DNA of 64,000 bases from Rahnella victoriana (GCF_004330295.1 NZ_SJOJ01000019.1:45677-109676), one strand, 5' to 3'. Counted from the first letter of the stretch, positions 48,929 to 59,307 are shown. Notes: a model not told the origin generated them from the sequence alone. Made by a program: numbers and translations.

Positions 48929-51076
48929 ATGAGCACAGTAGTCGTGACACTGGTGTTGTTGTGTATCGCAATTATTGCCACAGCGTCTTATTTTTGGCTT
49001 GTATTGCGCCGCCGCCAACGCGACGAGTCCGTCGTGCGTTTCTCCACACCGAGTCAGCGCAAACTTTCTCAGAAAGAACGTGATGCTGTTGAGCGTTATC
49101 TGCGTCAAAACGAAGGCCTCGGCCAGACCCCTATTACCCACCGCAATAATCTGATCATCCTGCGCGATAAACTGACGCTGACCACCAAAAGCGAAAATGT
49201 TTACAGCCTGAAACGCGCGATCACCCGCTATGGCGTGGCGAGCGAAGATCCCAATAAATGGCGCTATTTCCTCGATGCGACTGAAATTCACCTTCCCCCG
49301 TTCTGGGAGCAATACATCGCTCAGGAAAATCAGGTCGAACTGATCAAGACGCAAAGCCTGCCGCTGGTGATTTCACTCAACGGCCATACGCTGGCGGATC
49401 ACGTTTATGAAGGACCTGCGCCGGTGTCGGCGGTGATGCCTCCACAGCCGCAGAACGCCTCGATTCGTCATGAAGAAAGCGAACACATTGAACTGGTTAA
49501 AGTCCGCCGCGAAACCCGCGAGGAACACGCCCTGACCCGTTCCAACGGTGTCAAAGAAGCGCTGGCGGTTTCCGCGATCCTGCTGATGTTTTTCGTCACG
49601 CTGCAAAGCCCGGTGATGTTCCTTCCCTGGCTGCTGGCCATTTCCGCCGGACTGGCGGTGTGGGTTATCTGGCGACTGGTCTGCGAACGCTTAGGTAAAA
49701 ACCGCAAGGAAATCCATTGCCTGCGCGGTTTACCCAAACGCTGGGGTTTGTTTGGGGAATCCAAACAGGGCGATATCAGCAATATTTCGCTCGGTGCGGT
49801 AGACCTGATATATCCGCCGCACTGGCAGCCCTATATTGGCCGTGATCTCGGCCAGCCGACGGATGTGGAAGTCTATATGAACAGCCACGTCGTGCGTCAG
49901 GGCAGTGTGCTGTCGCTGCATGAAGAGGTGAAGAAATTTCCGCTCCAGCAATGGGGAAGAAATCTGGTGCTCGCCACCAGCGCCTTCCTTCTGCTGCTGG
50001 CGTTACTGGTGTATGTTCCGCTTGGCCTGCCGCTCAAACTCAGCGTGGCCTGGCTTCAGGGCGCGCAAAGCTCACAGGTTAACAGCGTGCAGGAACTGGA
50101 AAAGGCCGCCCTGCGCGTCGGCGATACCCTGAAAGTTCAGGGAACCGGCATGTGTTATGTGCCGCCGTCCGCCAGCCGTTCTGCGTCCGGTTTTATGCCT
50201 TTTGATTGTTCTGCCATTTACTGGAATACCGCGACGCCGCTGCCGGTGCCTCAGTCAGAAATCATTGATGCCGCTACGGCGTTGCAAACGACGGTGAACA
50301 ACCAGTTACACCCCGGCCAGAACCAGGCACCCGAACAAAACATTAACCCGCAGCTGGCCACCGCCATTGAAAAATCCGGCATGATCCTGCTCGATGACTT
50401 CGCGGATATCGTACTGAAAACCGAAGCACTGTGCGGAAACAGCAACGACTGCGTCCGGCTGAAAAATGCGCTGGTGAATCTGGGTAATTCAAGTAACTGG
50501 AATTCGCTGCTGAAGCGGGCTAAAGCGGGCACGTTGCAGGGAATTAACGTTCTGTTACGTCCGGTCAGCGCCCAGTCCCTGAGCGAACTGGTGAATAACG
50601 CGACCTCTTCGTTCTTTATTCAGGAAACCCGCCGTGCGGCAGACAGCCTTAACAGTCCGCCACCGGGTGGCTTCCTCATCAGCAATGACGAAGGTCGTCA
50701 GCTGATTGAACTGCCGGTGCCGCCGGTGGGCGTATTTGCTAATCCGCCGCAGGAACAATGGAAACAGCTGCAACACTTATCAACGCAGTTGTTGCACACG
50801 CCGTTCAGCGCGCAGGGCGTGATCACCAGTATCAGCGTGGATGCCAACGGCACCCGTCATATTTCGCTGCACAGTGAACCGGATATTTCGACGTTGTGGC
50901 GGTATCTTGGTACCAGTCTTCTGCTGTTCCTGCTGGTGGGCGTACTGCTGGTCAATACCGTGCTGTTTATCCGCCGTTTCCTGCAAGATAAACGCCGTAT
51001 CGACGACATTCAGCAATATTACAATTCCTGTTTCCATCCTACGCTGGTCACGATGCCTGCTCATCAGCTGGGCTGA
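48929..51076 (+). CDS. igaA: IgaA family attenuator of the Rcs phosphorelay
   Basis: 715 aa polytopic inner-membrane protein (IgaA/UmoB/YrfF) that restrains RcsD/RcsC signalling. It has an N-terminal helix (VVVTLVLLCIAIIATASYFW), a first cytoplasmic domain (about 30-200), two helices (about 205-255), a second cytoplasmic domain, a helix near 345-365 and a large periplasmic domain with paired Cys (GMCYVPPSASR, PFDCSAIY, ALCGNSNDCVRLK). A final helix lies at about 655-680. This layout matches the family fully. The gene is essential in several enterobacteria. Confidence 0.94.
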   Translation: MSTVVVTLVLLCIAIIATASYFWLVLRRRQRDESVVRFSTPSQRKLSQKERDAVERYLRQNEGLGQTPITHRNNLIILRDKLTLTTKSENVYSLKRAITRYGVASEDPNKWRYFLDATEIHLPPFWEQYIAQENQVELIKTQSLPLVISLNGHTLADHVYEGPAPVSAVMPPQPQNASIRHEESEHIELVKVRRETREEHALTRSNGVKEALAVSAILLMFFVTLQSPVMFLPWLLAISAGLAVWVIWRLVCERLGKNRKEIHCLRGLPKRWGLFGESKQGDISNISLGAVDLIYPPHWQPYIGRDLGQPTDVEVYMNSHVVRQGSVLSLHEEVKKFPLQQWGRNLVLATSAFLLLLALLVYVPLGLPLKLSVAWLQGAQSSQVNSVQELEKAALRVGDTLKVQGTGMCYVPPSASRSASGFMPFDCSAIYWNTATPLPVPQSEIIDAATALQTTVNNQLHPGQNQAPEQNINPQLATAIEKSGMILLDDFADIVLKTEALCGNSNDCVRLKNALVNLGNSSNWNSLLKRAKAGTLQGINVLLRPVSAQSLSELVNNATSSFFIQETRRAADSLNSPPPGGFLISNDEGRQLIELPVPPVGVFANPPQEQWKQLQHLSTQLLHTPFSAQGVITSISVDANGTRHISLHSEPDISTLWRYLGTSLLLFLLVGVLLVNTVLFIRRFLQDKRRIDDIQQYYNSCFHPTLVTMPAHQLG

Positions 51077-51194
51077 AACTGCCGGGTGGCTCTGCGCCAC
51101 CCGGCCCGTTTATGCTAATCTGACCCCCTTCCCTGCTTTCACTGATGCGTTCCTGCGTTCGCTGTTCCCTCCGGCCGCAGGACATGGAGTTTTC

Positions 51195-51884
51195 ATGCCC
51201 CCTGATTTTGACTGGAAATGCATTGATACCGTTTTGCTGGATATGGACGGCACCCTGCTGGATCTGGCATTCGACAGCCAGTTCTGGCTACAAGACGTGC
51301 CGCTCGCCCTCAGCCAGCAACGCGCCATTCCACTGGAAAATGCGCGCCAGTTAATTCATGACGAATACCTTGCCGTTCAGCACACCATGAACTGGTATTG
51401 CTTTGATTACTGGAGCGAAAGGCTGGATCTGGATATTTACCAGATGACGACCCGCATCGGCAAAAATGCGCGCTTACGCGACGATACGCTGCCCTTTCTG
51501 GCGCATCTGCGGGAAAGCGGGCGACAGACCATTTTGCTGACCAATGCGCATCCGCACAGTCTTTCCGTTAAAATTGAACATACCGGATTAGACCAGCACC
51601 TTGATTTATTACTTTCTACCCACACATTTGGTTATCCGAAGGAAGATCAGCGGTTGTGGTCGGCGGTGCAGCAGCAAACGGGCTTTAACCCTGACAGAAC
51701 CTTATTTGTCGATGACGGTGAACCTATCCTCAATGCGGCAAAAACCTTCGGTATCCGCTATTGTCTGGGTATAGAAAATCCGGATTCGACCATGGCAAAC
51801 AAGTCATTTGAGGGGCATCCCTCCATTAGTGACTACCGAAGCCTGTTGCCCGCCATTCACCCCGTAACAGGCCCGGCTCAGTAA
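51195..51884 (+). CDS. yrfG: GMP/IMP nucleotidase YrfG
   Basis: 229 aa HAD-like 5'-nucleotidase that hydrolyses GMP and IMP in E. coli. Motif I is LLDMDGTLLDLAFDSQFW, motif II ILLTNAHPHSL, the conserved HTFGYPKEDQRLW block carries motif III and FVDDGEPILNAAKTFGIRY carries motif IV. The ATG at 51195 has GGAG 5 nt upstream. A much longer in-frame reading beginning at 50841 overlaps igaA and is not credible. It is slightly longer than E. coli YrfG at the C-terminus. Confidence 0.93.
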   Translation: MPPDFDWKCIDTVLLDMDGTLLDLAFDSQFWLQDVPLALSQQRAIPLENARQLIHDEYLAVQHTMNWYCFDYWSERLDLDIYQMTTRIGKNARLRDDTLPFLAHLRESGRQTILLTNAHPHSLSVKIEHTGLDQHLDLLLSTHTFGYPKEDQRLWSAVQQQTGFNPDRTLFVDDGEPILNAAKTFGIRYCLGIENPDSTMANKSFEGHPSISDYRSLLPAIHPVTGPAQ

Positions 51885-51908
51885 TACCGGTAAGCTCAGG
51901 GGAGAAAC

Positions 51909-52313
51909 ATGAAAGGTAAAAAGGAAGACGACGATAATGCCGTTCGCCTCGATAAATGGCTGTGGGCGGCTCGTTTTTATAAGACCCGCGCGCTGGCACG
52001 CGAGATGATTGATGGCGGCAAAGTGCATTACAACGGCCAGCGGGGGAAACCCAGCAAGCTGATGGAACTGAATGCCGAAATTACGTTGCGTCAGGGAAAT
52101 GACACCAAAACGATCATTGTTCTGGGGCTGACGACTCAGCGCCGCAGTGCGGAAGAAGCACAGAAACTGTATCAGGAAACCGGGGCGAGCATTGCCAGCC
52201 GGGAAAAAATCTCCGAGGCGCGCAAAATGAATGCCATGCCGCATCCGGACCGCCGTCCGGACAAAAAGGAACGCCGCAACCTGATCAAATTTAAATATGG
52301 CGATTCAGAATAA
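51909..52313 (+). CDS. hslR: Heat-shock protein 15 (HslR), ribosome-associated
   Basis: 134 aa RNA-binding protein with an N-terminal S4 domain ([20 protein letters not shown]) that rescues stalled 50S subunits carrying nascent chains after heat shock. The basic C-terminal tail ends [16 protein letters not shown]. 24 bp after yrfG and 22 bp before hslO, so the three are likely co-transcribed. Confidence 0.96.
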   Translation: MKGKKEDDDNAVRLDKWLWAARFYKTRALAREMIDGGKVHYNGQRGKPSKLMELNAEITLRQGNDTKTIIVLGLTTQRRSAEEAQKLYQETGASIASREKISEARKMNAMPHPDRRPDKKERRNLIKFKYGDSE

Positions 52314-52335
52314 ATCGCCACAAAGAGAGAAAATT

Positions 52336-53220
52336 ATGTCAAACCACGACCAACTGCATCGCTACCTGTTCAACCATCACGCCGTCCGCGGTGAACTGGT
52401 CTCGCTCAAAGAAACTTTCCAGCAGATTGTTGCCGGTCACGATTATCCGGCCGAAGTGCGTAACCTGTTGGGTGAAATGTTGGTAGCGACCAGCCTGTTG
52501 ACCGCCACCCTGAAATTCGACGGCGATATTACCGTGCAGTTGCAGGGCGATGGCCCGCTGAAACTGGCGGTGATTAACGGTAATAACCAACAGGAACTAC
52601 GCGGCATTGCCCGTCTGCAAGGCGACATCGCAGAAGGCAGCTCGCTGAAAGAGATGATTGGCAACGGCTATATGGTGATCACCATTTCTCCGGGTGTCGG
52701 CGAACGCTATCAGGGCGTCGTGGGGCTGGAAGGCGAAAATCTGGCGGAATGCCTGGAAAACTACTTTATGCAGTCCGAGCAGTTGCAGACCCGTATTTTC
52801 ATCCGTACCGGCGAAACCGACGGCCAGCCAGCCGCAGGCGGTATGCTGTTGCAGGTTCTGCCAGCGGAAGATACCGATCCGGAAGAGTTCAGCCATCTGG
52901 CGCAGCTGACCACCACCATCAAGGCTGAAGAGCTGTTCACCCTGCCCGCCAACGAAGTGCTGTATCGCCTCTATCATCAGGAAGAAGTCACCCTGTATGA
53001 ACCGCAGGCCGTCTGTTTCCGTTGCACCTGTTCCCGCGAACGTTGTGCAGGTGCGCTGATGACGCTGCCGGATGATGAAATTCTCGAGATGCTGGAAGCC
53101 GATGGAAAAATCGAAATGCACTGCGATTACTGCGGCACAGATTATGAATTTGACGCGATGGACATGGCGACGCTGAAAGCCAGCGGCGATGTACATCCGG
53201 GCAATGACAACGTTCATTGA
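52336..53220 (+). CDS. hslO: Redox-activated chaperone Hsp33
   Basis: 294 aa holdase chaperone switched on by oxidation. The C-terminal zinc module has the four ligands in CTCSRERC and CDYC (CxC followed about 30 residues later by CxxC), as required for the redox switch. The N-terminal core begins [20 protein letters not shown]. The ATG at 52336 follows AGAGAGAAAATT; an upstream start inside hslR is unlikely. It ends in a strong terminator; E. coli's next gene, yhgE, is absent. Confidence 0.96.
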   Translation: MSNHDQLHRYLFNHHAVRGELVSLKETFQQIVAGHDYPAEVRNLLGEMLVATSLLTATLKFDGDITVQLQGDGPLKLAVINGNNQQELRGIARLQGDIAEGSSLKEMIGNGYMVITISPGVGERYQGVVGLEGENLAECLENYFMQSEQLQTRIFIRTGETDGQPAAGGMLLQVLPAEDTDPEEFSHLAQLTTTIKAEELFTLPANEVLYRLYHQEEVTLYEPQAVCFRCTCSRERCAGALMTLPDDEILEMLEADGKIEMHCDYCGTDYEFDAMDMATLKASGDVHPGNDNVH

Positions 53221-53241
53221 TCGATAACCTGCGTTAGCCTG

Positions 53242-53270
53242 AGGGACTTTTCACCGGAAAGTCCCTTTTT
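53242..53270 (+). terminator. Intrinsic terminator of hslO
   Basis: Perfect 9-bp stem AGGGACTTT / AAAGTCCCT with a 7-nt loop and a TTTTT tail. Confidence 0.88.
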
Positions 53271-53448
53271 TATTGCTTTTGCATAACGCCAATTGCACAA
53301 CTTTCGGGTTTTTCATCACAATTCTGGAAAAACCTTCACATCTCCCGTTATTCTTTGAGACCTGTCGCGGTACATCAGCGATATATACCTACAATAACAA
53401 CTGATTTATCCCTATCTGAGGGGTTCAAGTTCAGCAAGGAGCAGGGAA

Positions 53449-55071
53449 ATGCCTACCACTATCGGGATCACCGCCGAAACACTCGCCCTTTATGGGATCC
53501 ACCAGAATAGCGAAATTGTCTATAACCCTGATTACGAGACTCTTTTTGCCGAAGAGACCGCACCGGGCCTGGAAGGTTTTGAGCGCGGGCAGGTGACAGA
53601 GCTTGGCGCTGTGAATGTCGATACCGGCATCTTCACCGGCCGCTCGCCGAAAGATAAATACATCGTCCGTGATGACACCACCCGCGATACGCTGTGGTGG
53701 TCTGATCAGGGCAAGGGGAAAAACGACAACAAACCGCTGTCGCAGGAAATCTGGACATCGCTGAAAGCGCTGGTCAGCAAACAGTTGTCCGGCAAGCGTC
53801 TGTTTATCGTTGATGCATTCTGTGGCGCAAATGCCGATTCCCGTCTGAAAGTGCGTTTTATTACAGAAGTTGCCTGGCAGGCTCATTTCGTCAAAAACAT
53901 GTTTATCCGCCCGGACGACAGCGAACTGGAAAATTTCGAGCCTGATTTCATCGTGATGAACGGCGCGAAATGCACCAACCCGGACTGGCAGAAGCAGGGG
54001 CTGAATTCTGAAAACTTCATCGCCTTCAACCTGACCGAACGTATCCAGCTGATCGGCGGCTCATGGTACGGCGGCGAAATGAAGAAAGGCATGTTCGCGG
54101 TGATGAATTATCTGCTGCCATTGCAGGGGATCGCCTCGATGCATTGCTCGGCGAACGTCGGCGAAAAAGGCGATGTGGCGGTATTCTTCGGGCTTTCCGG
54201 CACCGGTAAAACCACGTTATCCACCGATCCGAAACGTAAGCTTATCGGCGATGATGAACACGGCTGGGACGATGACGGCGTGTTTAACTTTGAAGGTGGC
54301 TGCTATGCCAAGACCATCAAACTCAGTCAGGAAGCCGAACCTGAAATTTTCGGTGCGATAAAACGCGATGCGTTGCTGGAAAATGTGGCGGTCAGTGCCG
54401 ACGGCAAAATCGACTTCAACGATGGCAGCAAAACCGAAAACACCCGCGTTTCCTATCCCATTTATCACATCCAGAATATCGTCAAACCGGTATCGAAAGC
54501 GGGCCACGCCAGCAAAGTGATTTTCCTGACGGCCGATGCGTTCGGCGTCTTGCCGCCGGTTTCACGCCTCACCCCCTCGCAGACGCAATACCATTTCCTG
54601 TCCGGCTTCACCGCCAAACTGGCAGGCACCGAGCGTGGCGTCACTGAACCCACCCCGACCTTCTCCGCCTGCTTTGGCGCGGCGTTCCTGATGCTGCATC
54701 CGACACAGTATTCCGAAGTGCTGGTGAAGCGTATGGAAGCCGCAGGCGCGCAGGCGTATCTGGTGAACACCGGCTGGAACGGCACCGGTAAACGCATCTC
54801 ACTGAAAAATACCCGGGCCATTATCGATGCGATCCTCAGCGGGACGATCGATGATGCGGAAACCTTCACGTTGCCGCTGTTCAACCTGACGGTGCCGGTG
54901 ACGCTGCCGGGCGTCGACACGCACATTCTGGATCCGCGTAATACCTACGGCAGCCGTGAGCAATGGCAGGAAAAAGCGGAACATCTGGCCCAGTTGTTTA
55001 TTGATAACTTTGATAAATACACAGATACCCCGGCCGGTGCCGCGTTGGTCAGTGCGGGACCGAAGCGCTAA
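53449..55071 (+). CDS. pckA: Phosphoenolpyruvate carboxykinase (ATP)
   Basis: 540 aa gluconeogenic enzyme making PEP from oxaloacetate with ATP. P-loop [16 protein letters not shown], kinase-2 region [20 protein letters not shown] and the substrate segment [14 protein letters not shown] are intact; the length equals that of E. coli. The 178-bp upstream gap should hold the promoter; AGGAGCAGGGAA precedes the ATG. The gene is followed by a terminator, and the E. coli continuation (envZ-ompR) is absent here. Confidence 0.97.
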   Translation: MPTTIGITAETLALYGIHQNSEIVYNPDYETLFAEETAPGLEGFERGQVTELGAVNVDTGIFTGRSPKDKYIVRDDTTRDTLWWSDQGKGKNDNKPLSQEIWTSLKALVSKQLSGKRLFIVDAFCGANADSRLKVRFITEVAWQAHFVKNMFIRPDDSELENFEPDFIVMNGAKCTNPDWQKQGLNSENFIAFNLTERIQLIGGSWYGGEMKKGMFAVMNYLLPLQGIASMHCSANVGEKGDVAVFFGLSGTGKTTLSTDPKRKLIGDDEHGWDDDGVFNFEGGCYAKTIKLSQEAEPEIFGAIKRDALLENVAVSADGKIDFNDGSKTENTRVSYPIYHIQNIVKPVSKAGHASKVIFLTADAFGVLPPVSRLTPSQTQYHFLSGFTAKLAGTERGVTEPTPTFSACFGAAFLMLHPTQYSEVLVKRMEAAGAQAYLVNTGWNGTGKRISLKNTRAIIDAILSGTIDDAETFTLPLFNLTVPVTLPGVDTHILDPRNTYGSREQWQEKAEHLAQLFIDNFDKYTDTPAGAALVSAGPKR

Positions 55072-55092
55072 TCTTCTGGCAATCTCATCACA

Positions 55093-55116
55093 GGCGCGGA
55101 CTTCCGCGCCTTTTTT
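55093..55116 (+). terminator. Intrinsic terminator of pckA
   Basis: GC-rich stem GGCGCGGA / TCCGCGCC with a very short loop, followed by TTTTTT. Confidence 0.9.
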
Positions 55117-55174
55117 ATTGCAACCGGCCCCCCGGCATTTCAGAATGACAGCATTGCTGTCAGAGGAGCCTTAT

Positions 55175-55387
55175 ATGGCGACGATTACCGTTCGGAATCT
55201 GGATGATGATGTGAAGGAATTACTGCGCATCGCGGCGGCCAGAAAAGGCCATTCGATGGAAGAAGAAGCGCGTCTGATTCTGAAACAGGCACTGACCACA
55301 ACGGCGCCTGATTTTGGCCTGGGCAGCCAGCTCCGCCAGCGTTTCGCTGATCTGAGCAGCGCACCACTGGAAATGCCTCCCGAATGA
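55175..55387 (+). CDS. FitA/VapB-like ribbon-helix-helix antitoxin
   Basis: 70 aa. The N-terminal ribbon-helix-helix DNA-binding domain ATITVRNLDDDVKELLRIAA plus the helix GHSMEEEARLILKQAL is typical of FitA-type antitoxins, which repress their own operon as a complex with the PIN toxin. The C-terminal tail (SQLRQRFADLSSAPLEMP) is the expected toxin-neutralising segment. ATG at 55175 has AGGAG 6-7 nt upstream; longer in-frame readings overlap pckA. It overlaps the PIN gene by ATGA. The antitoxin looks complete. Confidence 0.88.
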   Translation: MATITVRNLDDDVKELLRIAAARKGHSMEEEARLILKQALTTTAPDFGLGSQLRQRFADLSSAPLEMPPE

Positions 55388-55863
55388 TAATTCTCAATAC
55401 CGCCGTGATCCTTGAGATGATCCATCCCAGGCCGCAAAAAAACGTCCTGCAATGGCTGGATACGCAGGACACCGCACAGTTATACCTGACCAGTCTGAGC
55501 GTCGCGGCGCTTTTCAGCTGGGTCGACAATCTGGCACCGGAACACCCCAAAGTCGCACTTTCTGCCGCCTTGCTGGACATGCTCAATGAGGATTTCGCTG
55601 GCAGGCTGTTGCCGTTTGATGCGCCCAGCGCGCTGTATTATCCGCGGGTGACGGCCTTATCGAAGGCGGCCAATATGGAGATGGCGGAGCGTGATATTCA
55701 GCTCGCCGCAATCTGTCTGAACCATCAGGCAACGCTGGCGACGGATCACGCAGACGTGTTTGTCCACACCGGCGTAGAACTGATTAATCCGTGGGATGCA
55801 GCGGAGACCCCGAGATGGCGGGAAGAAGCGGCAGAATATTATGTGATGAGCAGGAAGAGTTGA
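55384..55863 (+). CDS. VapC/FitB-family PIN-domain protein with degraded active site
   Basis: 159 aa, recognisable as a PIN ribonuclease toxin by its length, coupling to a FitA-like gene and conserved blocks: LQWLDTQDTAQLYLTSLSVA, FAGRLLPFDAPSALYY, AERDIQLAAICLNHQ and TGVELINPWDAA. The metal-binding acids are largely gone: the invariant Asp of LDTN is Asn5 (LNTA), the Glu of the VAEL helix is Ala42 (VAAL), and the last acidic position after LAT is changed (ATDHADVF). Only Asp104 remains clearly. The frame is intact, so it may survive as an inactive partner of the antitoxin. The C-terminus is extended (RWREEAAEYYVMSRKS). Confidence 0.82.
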   Translation: MIILNTAVILEMIHPRPQKNVLQWLDTQDTAQLYLTSLSVAALFSWVDNLAPEHPKVALSAALLDMLNEDFAGRLLPFDAPSALYYPRVTALSKAANMEMAERDIQLAAICLNHQATLATDHADVFVHTGVELINPWDAAETPRWREEAAEYYVMSRKS

Positions 55864-55947
55864 GGGGTGGATTGCCGGCACTGGCCTTTCACTGCGCGCT
55901 CCGCCCGCTGACTTTGCTTCCGGTGCTGCAGCGACAACCGTAAAACG

Positions 55948-56069
55948 CCCTCCCCTGCGAAGGGGAGGGTTGGGGTGGGGTATTAAATAAAGATCATAAG
56001 GTTAGAGTGTGCACCCGCTATGGTTTTGTCTGTAAAAACCCCTTTCGCAGGGGAAGGATCAAAGGCAAA
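55948..56069. repeat. Palindromic GC-rich intergenic element, copy 2
   Basis: About 122 bp between the convergent 3' ends of the PIN gene and hutG. Its first 40 bp (55948-55987) are identical to 19148-19187. The right end has the hairpin CCCCT-TTCGC-AGGGG plus GGAAGGATCAAAGGCAAA, close to the right end of copy 1. The sequence TCCCCTGCGAA appears at both ends in opposite orientation. The interior differs from copy 1, though total length is nearly the same. Confidence 0.8.
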
Positions 56070-56073
56070 TCAG

Positions 56074-56916
56074 CTATTTAGCCACAGCGCCCAGTTTATA
56101 AGCATCTTCCCCCCATCTCACCATCCCCGCCAGTAACTGCTTCAATAGCACCTGCAATTCAGCCGCCTTATCAGGCGCATAAGCAAACGGCTCAATCTCC
56201 TCCATATAATTCACCTGCGCCAGTTCAAGCTGTACGGCATGGATATTGTCATCCGGCTGACCGTAAGCGCGGGTGATATATCCGCCTTTAAAACGGCCAT
56301 TGAGCACATGGCTGAAACGTGATTGTTGCTGGCAGGTTCTATCGAGGATTTCGCTCAGCGCCGGGGAACAGCTTGCGCCGCTATTGGTGCCCAGATTGAG
56401 ATCCGGAAGCTGGCCGTCGAAAAGGCGCGGGATAACGGAGGCAATGGAATGCGCGTCGAACAGCAATGCGTAACCGAATTCCTGCTTCATGCGTGCCAGT
56501 TCTGACCGGATTTTCTGATGATAGGGCTGCCAGATCTGTTCCAGATAAATCTTGCGCTGCGCAACGGTGGGGGTCATGCCGGGCTTAAAGGTGGCGCGTC
56601 CGTCGAATAATGTATCGGGATACAAACCGGTGGTGGCAGTGGTATACAGCGGTTTATCGTCAGCCGGACGGTTGAGGTCGATCACAAACCGCGAGTACTG
56701 ACCCACCAGAATGCTGGCACCCAGTGAGCGGGCAAAATCATACAGCAGCGGGATATGCCAGTCGGTATCTGAAAGCGGCAGGGCGGCATCGCTCAGGCCG
56801 CTGGCGACTTCGGGCGTCAGGTGTGTGCCCGCATGGGGGATACTGATCAGCAGCGGCGCAGTGCAGGGAATAAACTGATACGGCTCAGCAATAACATTAG
56901 CGGCAGAAAGGCTCAT
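56074..56916 (-). CDS. hutG: N-formylglutamate deformylase HutG
   Basis: 280 aa zinc amidohydrolase of the N-formylglutamate amidohydrolase family, last step of the five-step histidine route: N-formylglutamate to glutamate and formate. Recognised by [65 protein letters not shown] and [14 protein letters not shown]. It is not the arginase-like formiminoglutamase that carries the same name in Klebsiella, and it agrees with hutF being present. It overlaps hutI by four bases. Confidence 0.92.
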   Translation of the reverse strand: MSLSAANVIAEPYQFIPCTAPLLISIPHAGTHLTPEVASGLSDAALPLSDTDWHIPLLYDFARSLGASILVGQYSRFVIDLNRPADDKPLYTTATTGLYPDTLFDGRATFKPGMTPTVAQRKIYLEQIWQPYHQKIRSELARMKQEFGYALLFDAHSIASVIPRLFDGQLPDLNLGTNSGASCSPALSEILDRTCQQQSRFSHVLNGRFKGGYITRAYGQPDDNIHAVQLELAQVNYMEEIEPFAYAPDKAAELQVLLKQLLAGMVRWGEDAYKLGAVAK

Positions 56917-58175
56917 GAACGGAACTCTCCTCGTACTTCTCCACGATAAACGACGGTGCAGGGCAACTGACCGCCCAGCCAGTAAACCAGTTCGGCAGGG
57001 CGCGACAGCGGCCAGTGAATGAAATCAGCGACTTTTCCCACTTCCAGCGTGCCATGCGTTTCCTGCAAACCCAGCGCCCGTGCGCCATGACAGGTGATCC
57101 CGGCCAGGGCTTCTTCCGGTGTCAGGCGGAACAAGGTACAGCCCATATTCAGCATCAGACGCAACGAAAGCGCCGGTGATGTGCCGGGGTTAGCGTCGCT
57201 GGCCAGTGCCATCGGGACCTGATATTTACGGAATTCCTCAACCGGCGGACACTGCGTTTCCCGCAGTAAATAATAGGCGCCCGGCAGTAAAACGGCGACC
57301 GTGCCGCTGGCTGCCATCGCTTGTGCATCCTCCGCCGTGGCGTATTCCAGATGATCGGCTGACAGCGCGTGATGCCGTGCGGCCATGGCGCTGCCATGCA
57401 GGGACGAAAGCTGTTCGGCATGCAGTTTGACCGGCAAACCCAAGGCCTGTGCGGCAGTAAAAACCCGTTCCACCTGTTCAGGCGAGAAAGCCAGATGTTC
57501 ACAAAATGCATCCACCGCGTCGGCCAGGTTTTCGCTGGCGACCTGCGGCAGTAACGTCTCACAAATCAGCGAAATGTAGTCATCGGCGCGACCTTTGTAT
57601 TCGGGTGGCAGGGCGTGCGCGGCCAGACACGTGGATTTCACCTCTGCCTGCAACATGCTGCCCAACCGGCGGATCACCCGCAGCATTTTCAGCTCACTTT
57701 CAATGCTCAGGCCGTAGCCGGATTTGATCTCCACACAGGTCACGCCTTCGGCCAGCAACGGTTGCAACCGGAACAACGCCTGTTTCAGCAACTCCTCTTC
57801 GCTCGCCTCGCGGGTGGCATTGACGGTGGATAAAATCCCGCCGCCTGCTGCGGCAATGTCGGCATAACTTACGCCGTTAAGGCGTTGCTCGAATTCCCCG
57901 CTGCGGTCACCCCCAAACACCAGATGTGTATGACAGTCGATAAATCCCGGCGTGATGATCCCGCCGTTAAATTTATGCTGAACAGCGTCCGCAAAATCAG
58001 GACATTCCGCCGCCGTGCCGGTCCAGACGATCTTCCCGTCAGATACCGCGATCGCGCCATTTTCAGTCAGGTTGTAATGCCCGTCCTGCATGGTCACCAG
58101 TGTGGCACCACGCCATACGCTGTCAGCGCGTGAAGGGGATTCGGGGGATAAATGAGGGGACATCGCTACCGGCAT
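56913..58175 (-). CDS. hutI: Imidazolonepropionase
   Basis: 420 aa amidohydrolase-superfamily enzyme opening the imidazolone ring to N-formimidoylglutamate. Metal-binding motif [20 protein letters not shown] and the downstream segments [19 protein letters not shown] and [17 protein letters not shown] are intact. Several starts are possible. The ATG at 58175 is used because GGAG lies 6 nt upstream; a TTG further up would sit inside the HutC operator, and an internal ATG would remove four residues. Followed by hutG (ATGA overlap). Confidence 0.93.
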   Translation of the reverse strand: MPVAMSPHLSPESPSRADSVWRGATLVTMQDGHYNLTENGAIAVSDGKIVWTGTAAECPDFADAVQHKFNGGIITPGFIDCHTHLVFGGDRSGEFEQRLNGVSYADIAAAGGGILSTVNATREASEEELLKQALFRLQPLLAEGVTCVEIKSGYGLSIESELKMLRVIRRLGSMLQAEVKSTCLAAHALPPEYKGRADDYISLICETLLPQVASENLADAVDAFCEHLAFSPEQVERVFTAAQALGLPVKLHAEQLSSLHGSAMAARHHALSADHLEYATAEDAQAMAASGTVAVLLPGAYYLLRETQCPPVEEFRKYQVPMALASDANPGTSPALSLRLMLNMGCTLFRLTPEEALAGITCHGARALGLQETHGTLEVGKVADFIHWPLSRPAELVYWLGGQLPCTVVYRGEVRGEFRS

Positions 58176-58198
58176 GACAGGCTCCAGGCTGAATTCAT

Positions 58199-58212
58199 CT
58201 TGTATAGACAAC
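58199..58212. promoter_or_regulatory. Putative HutC operator upstream of hutIG
   Basis: CTTGTATAGACAAC, 13 of 14 positions of the palindrome-like consensus CTTGTATAGACAAG shared by all four hut gaps of this window; 24 bp upstream of the hutI start. Confidence 0.75.
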
Positions 58213-58346
58213 TAAAGTCAACCTAACGCATAACCGTTAAACCAGCAAGGCGGCCTGCGATAGTTTTTTCTTATTACGAGACGTCTTCCAAAATTAAAAC
58301 GAAGGGATAGCGGCCTGCGAAAGCCGCGTTTAAGGTAGGCCGGAAA

Positions 58347-59147
58347 TCAGCCATGGCTGGTGAAACGTCCAAATAACTGGTAGCGGGAACCGGGATAAAT
58401 CAGGCGCGCAGAGGTGACGACGCGGCTGCCACTCCAGGTCCGGCGGTGGATCAGGAGGCAAGGCTCATGCTCGTTAAGCTGCAACAATTCGCGCTGCTCA
58501 TCGCTGGCGCTGATGGCCTCGACGCGATGTTCACCGGCGGTCAGCGGGGCCATTTCCATCAGATAGGTGTAAGGCGTCTGCTTATTCAACACCTGTTGCA
58601 GATAATCCGGTGCGGTTTCCGGGTTCACATAACGGTCTTCGATCTGTACCGGCACGTTGTTTTCGTAGTGAACAATTTGCGAGTAAAACATCATGGCACC
58701 GGTGGCAAGCCCCAGTTGCCGTGCCTGATCGGCATCGGCGAGCCGCGCTTCGCACACCAGAATATTACTGTCATGGCGGTGACCGCGCCGCGCAATCTCA
58801 TCGGCAATGTTGTGCACTTCCAGCATCGGCGTGTAGGCCTTGGCTTCGGCGACAAAGGTGCCGACCCCCTGCATGCGGATCAAAAAACCTTCACTGGTCA
58901 GTTCGCGCAGGGCACGGTTAATGGTCATGCGGCTGACGCCAATTTCATTCACCAGCTCACTTTCAGAAGGCACGCGCTGATGCGGTTTCCAGACACCGGC
59001 GCGGATCTGACTGATGATCGCCTGCTTGACGCGCTGGTAAATCGGCGCGGGCGTGTCGCTCATCGCCGCCGCCAGCTCGGACAATGTCTGCTGTGACACG
59101 TCCTGTTGCGCGGTGCCAGTTGGCGAAAGGGGGGTGGACTCCGACAT
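58347..59147 (-). CDS. hutC: Histidine utilisation repressor HutC (GntR family)
   Basis: 266 aa GntR/HutC-family regulator. The winged HTH (PIYQRVKQAIISQIRAGVWK, PSESELVNEIGVSRMTINRA) lies at about residues 35-100. A C-terminal UTRA ligand-binding domain (about 115-260) should bind urocanate, the family's inducer. The start with GAGG 8 nt upstream is used. An internal ATG at 59063 (MSDTPAPIYQ) would give the more usual ~238 aa, so the true N-terminus is uncertain. It is divergent from hutF, with a HutC-like site between them, consistent with autoregulation. Confidence 0.92.
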   Translation of the reverse strand: MSESTPLSPTGTAQQDVSQQTLSELAAAMSDTPAPIYQRVKQAIISQIRAGVWKPHQRVPSESELVNEIGVSRMTINRALRELTSEGFLIRMQGVGTFVAEAKAYTPMLEVHNIADEIARRGHRHDSNILVCEARLADADQARQLGLATGAMMFYSQIVHYENNVPVQIEDRYVNPETAPDYLQQVLNKQTPYTYLMEMAPLTAGEHRVEAISASDEQRELLQLNEHEPCLLIHRRTWSGSRVVTSARLIYPGSRYQLFGRFTSHG

Positions 59148-59307
59148 GTCTCTTACCTCACTCAATAAATTTCCAGACGTATTGGGATTGTTTGCCTGTC
59201 CGCCCGCCAGTTTCCTGCAGGGGAAACGAAACGGAAAGGGCGTGACGGAAAACTAATTTTATAAAAAAAGGGTTGTCGCAAGTTTACAGCGCAATCAGGC
59301 ATATGTA

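Noticed and set aside
48732..48971. A 79-codon minus-strand frame in the nudE-igaA gap
   Set aside because: No ribosome site, no similarity recognised, runs into the igaA start region; treated as non-coding.
58250..58320. Direct repeat GCGGCCTGCGA twice, 60 bp apart, between hutI and hutC
   Set aside because: Only 11 bp long, flanks unrelated; could be chance in GC-rich DNA and no role can be given.
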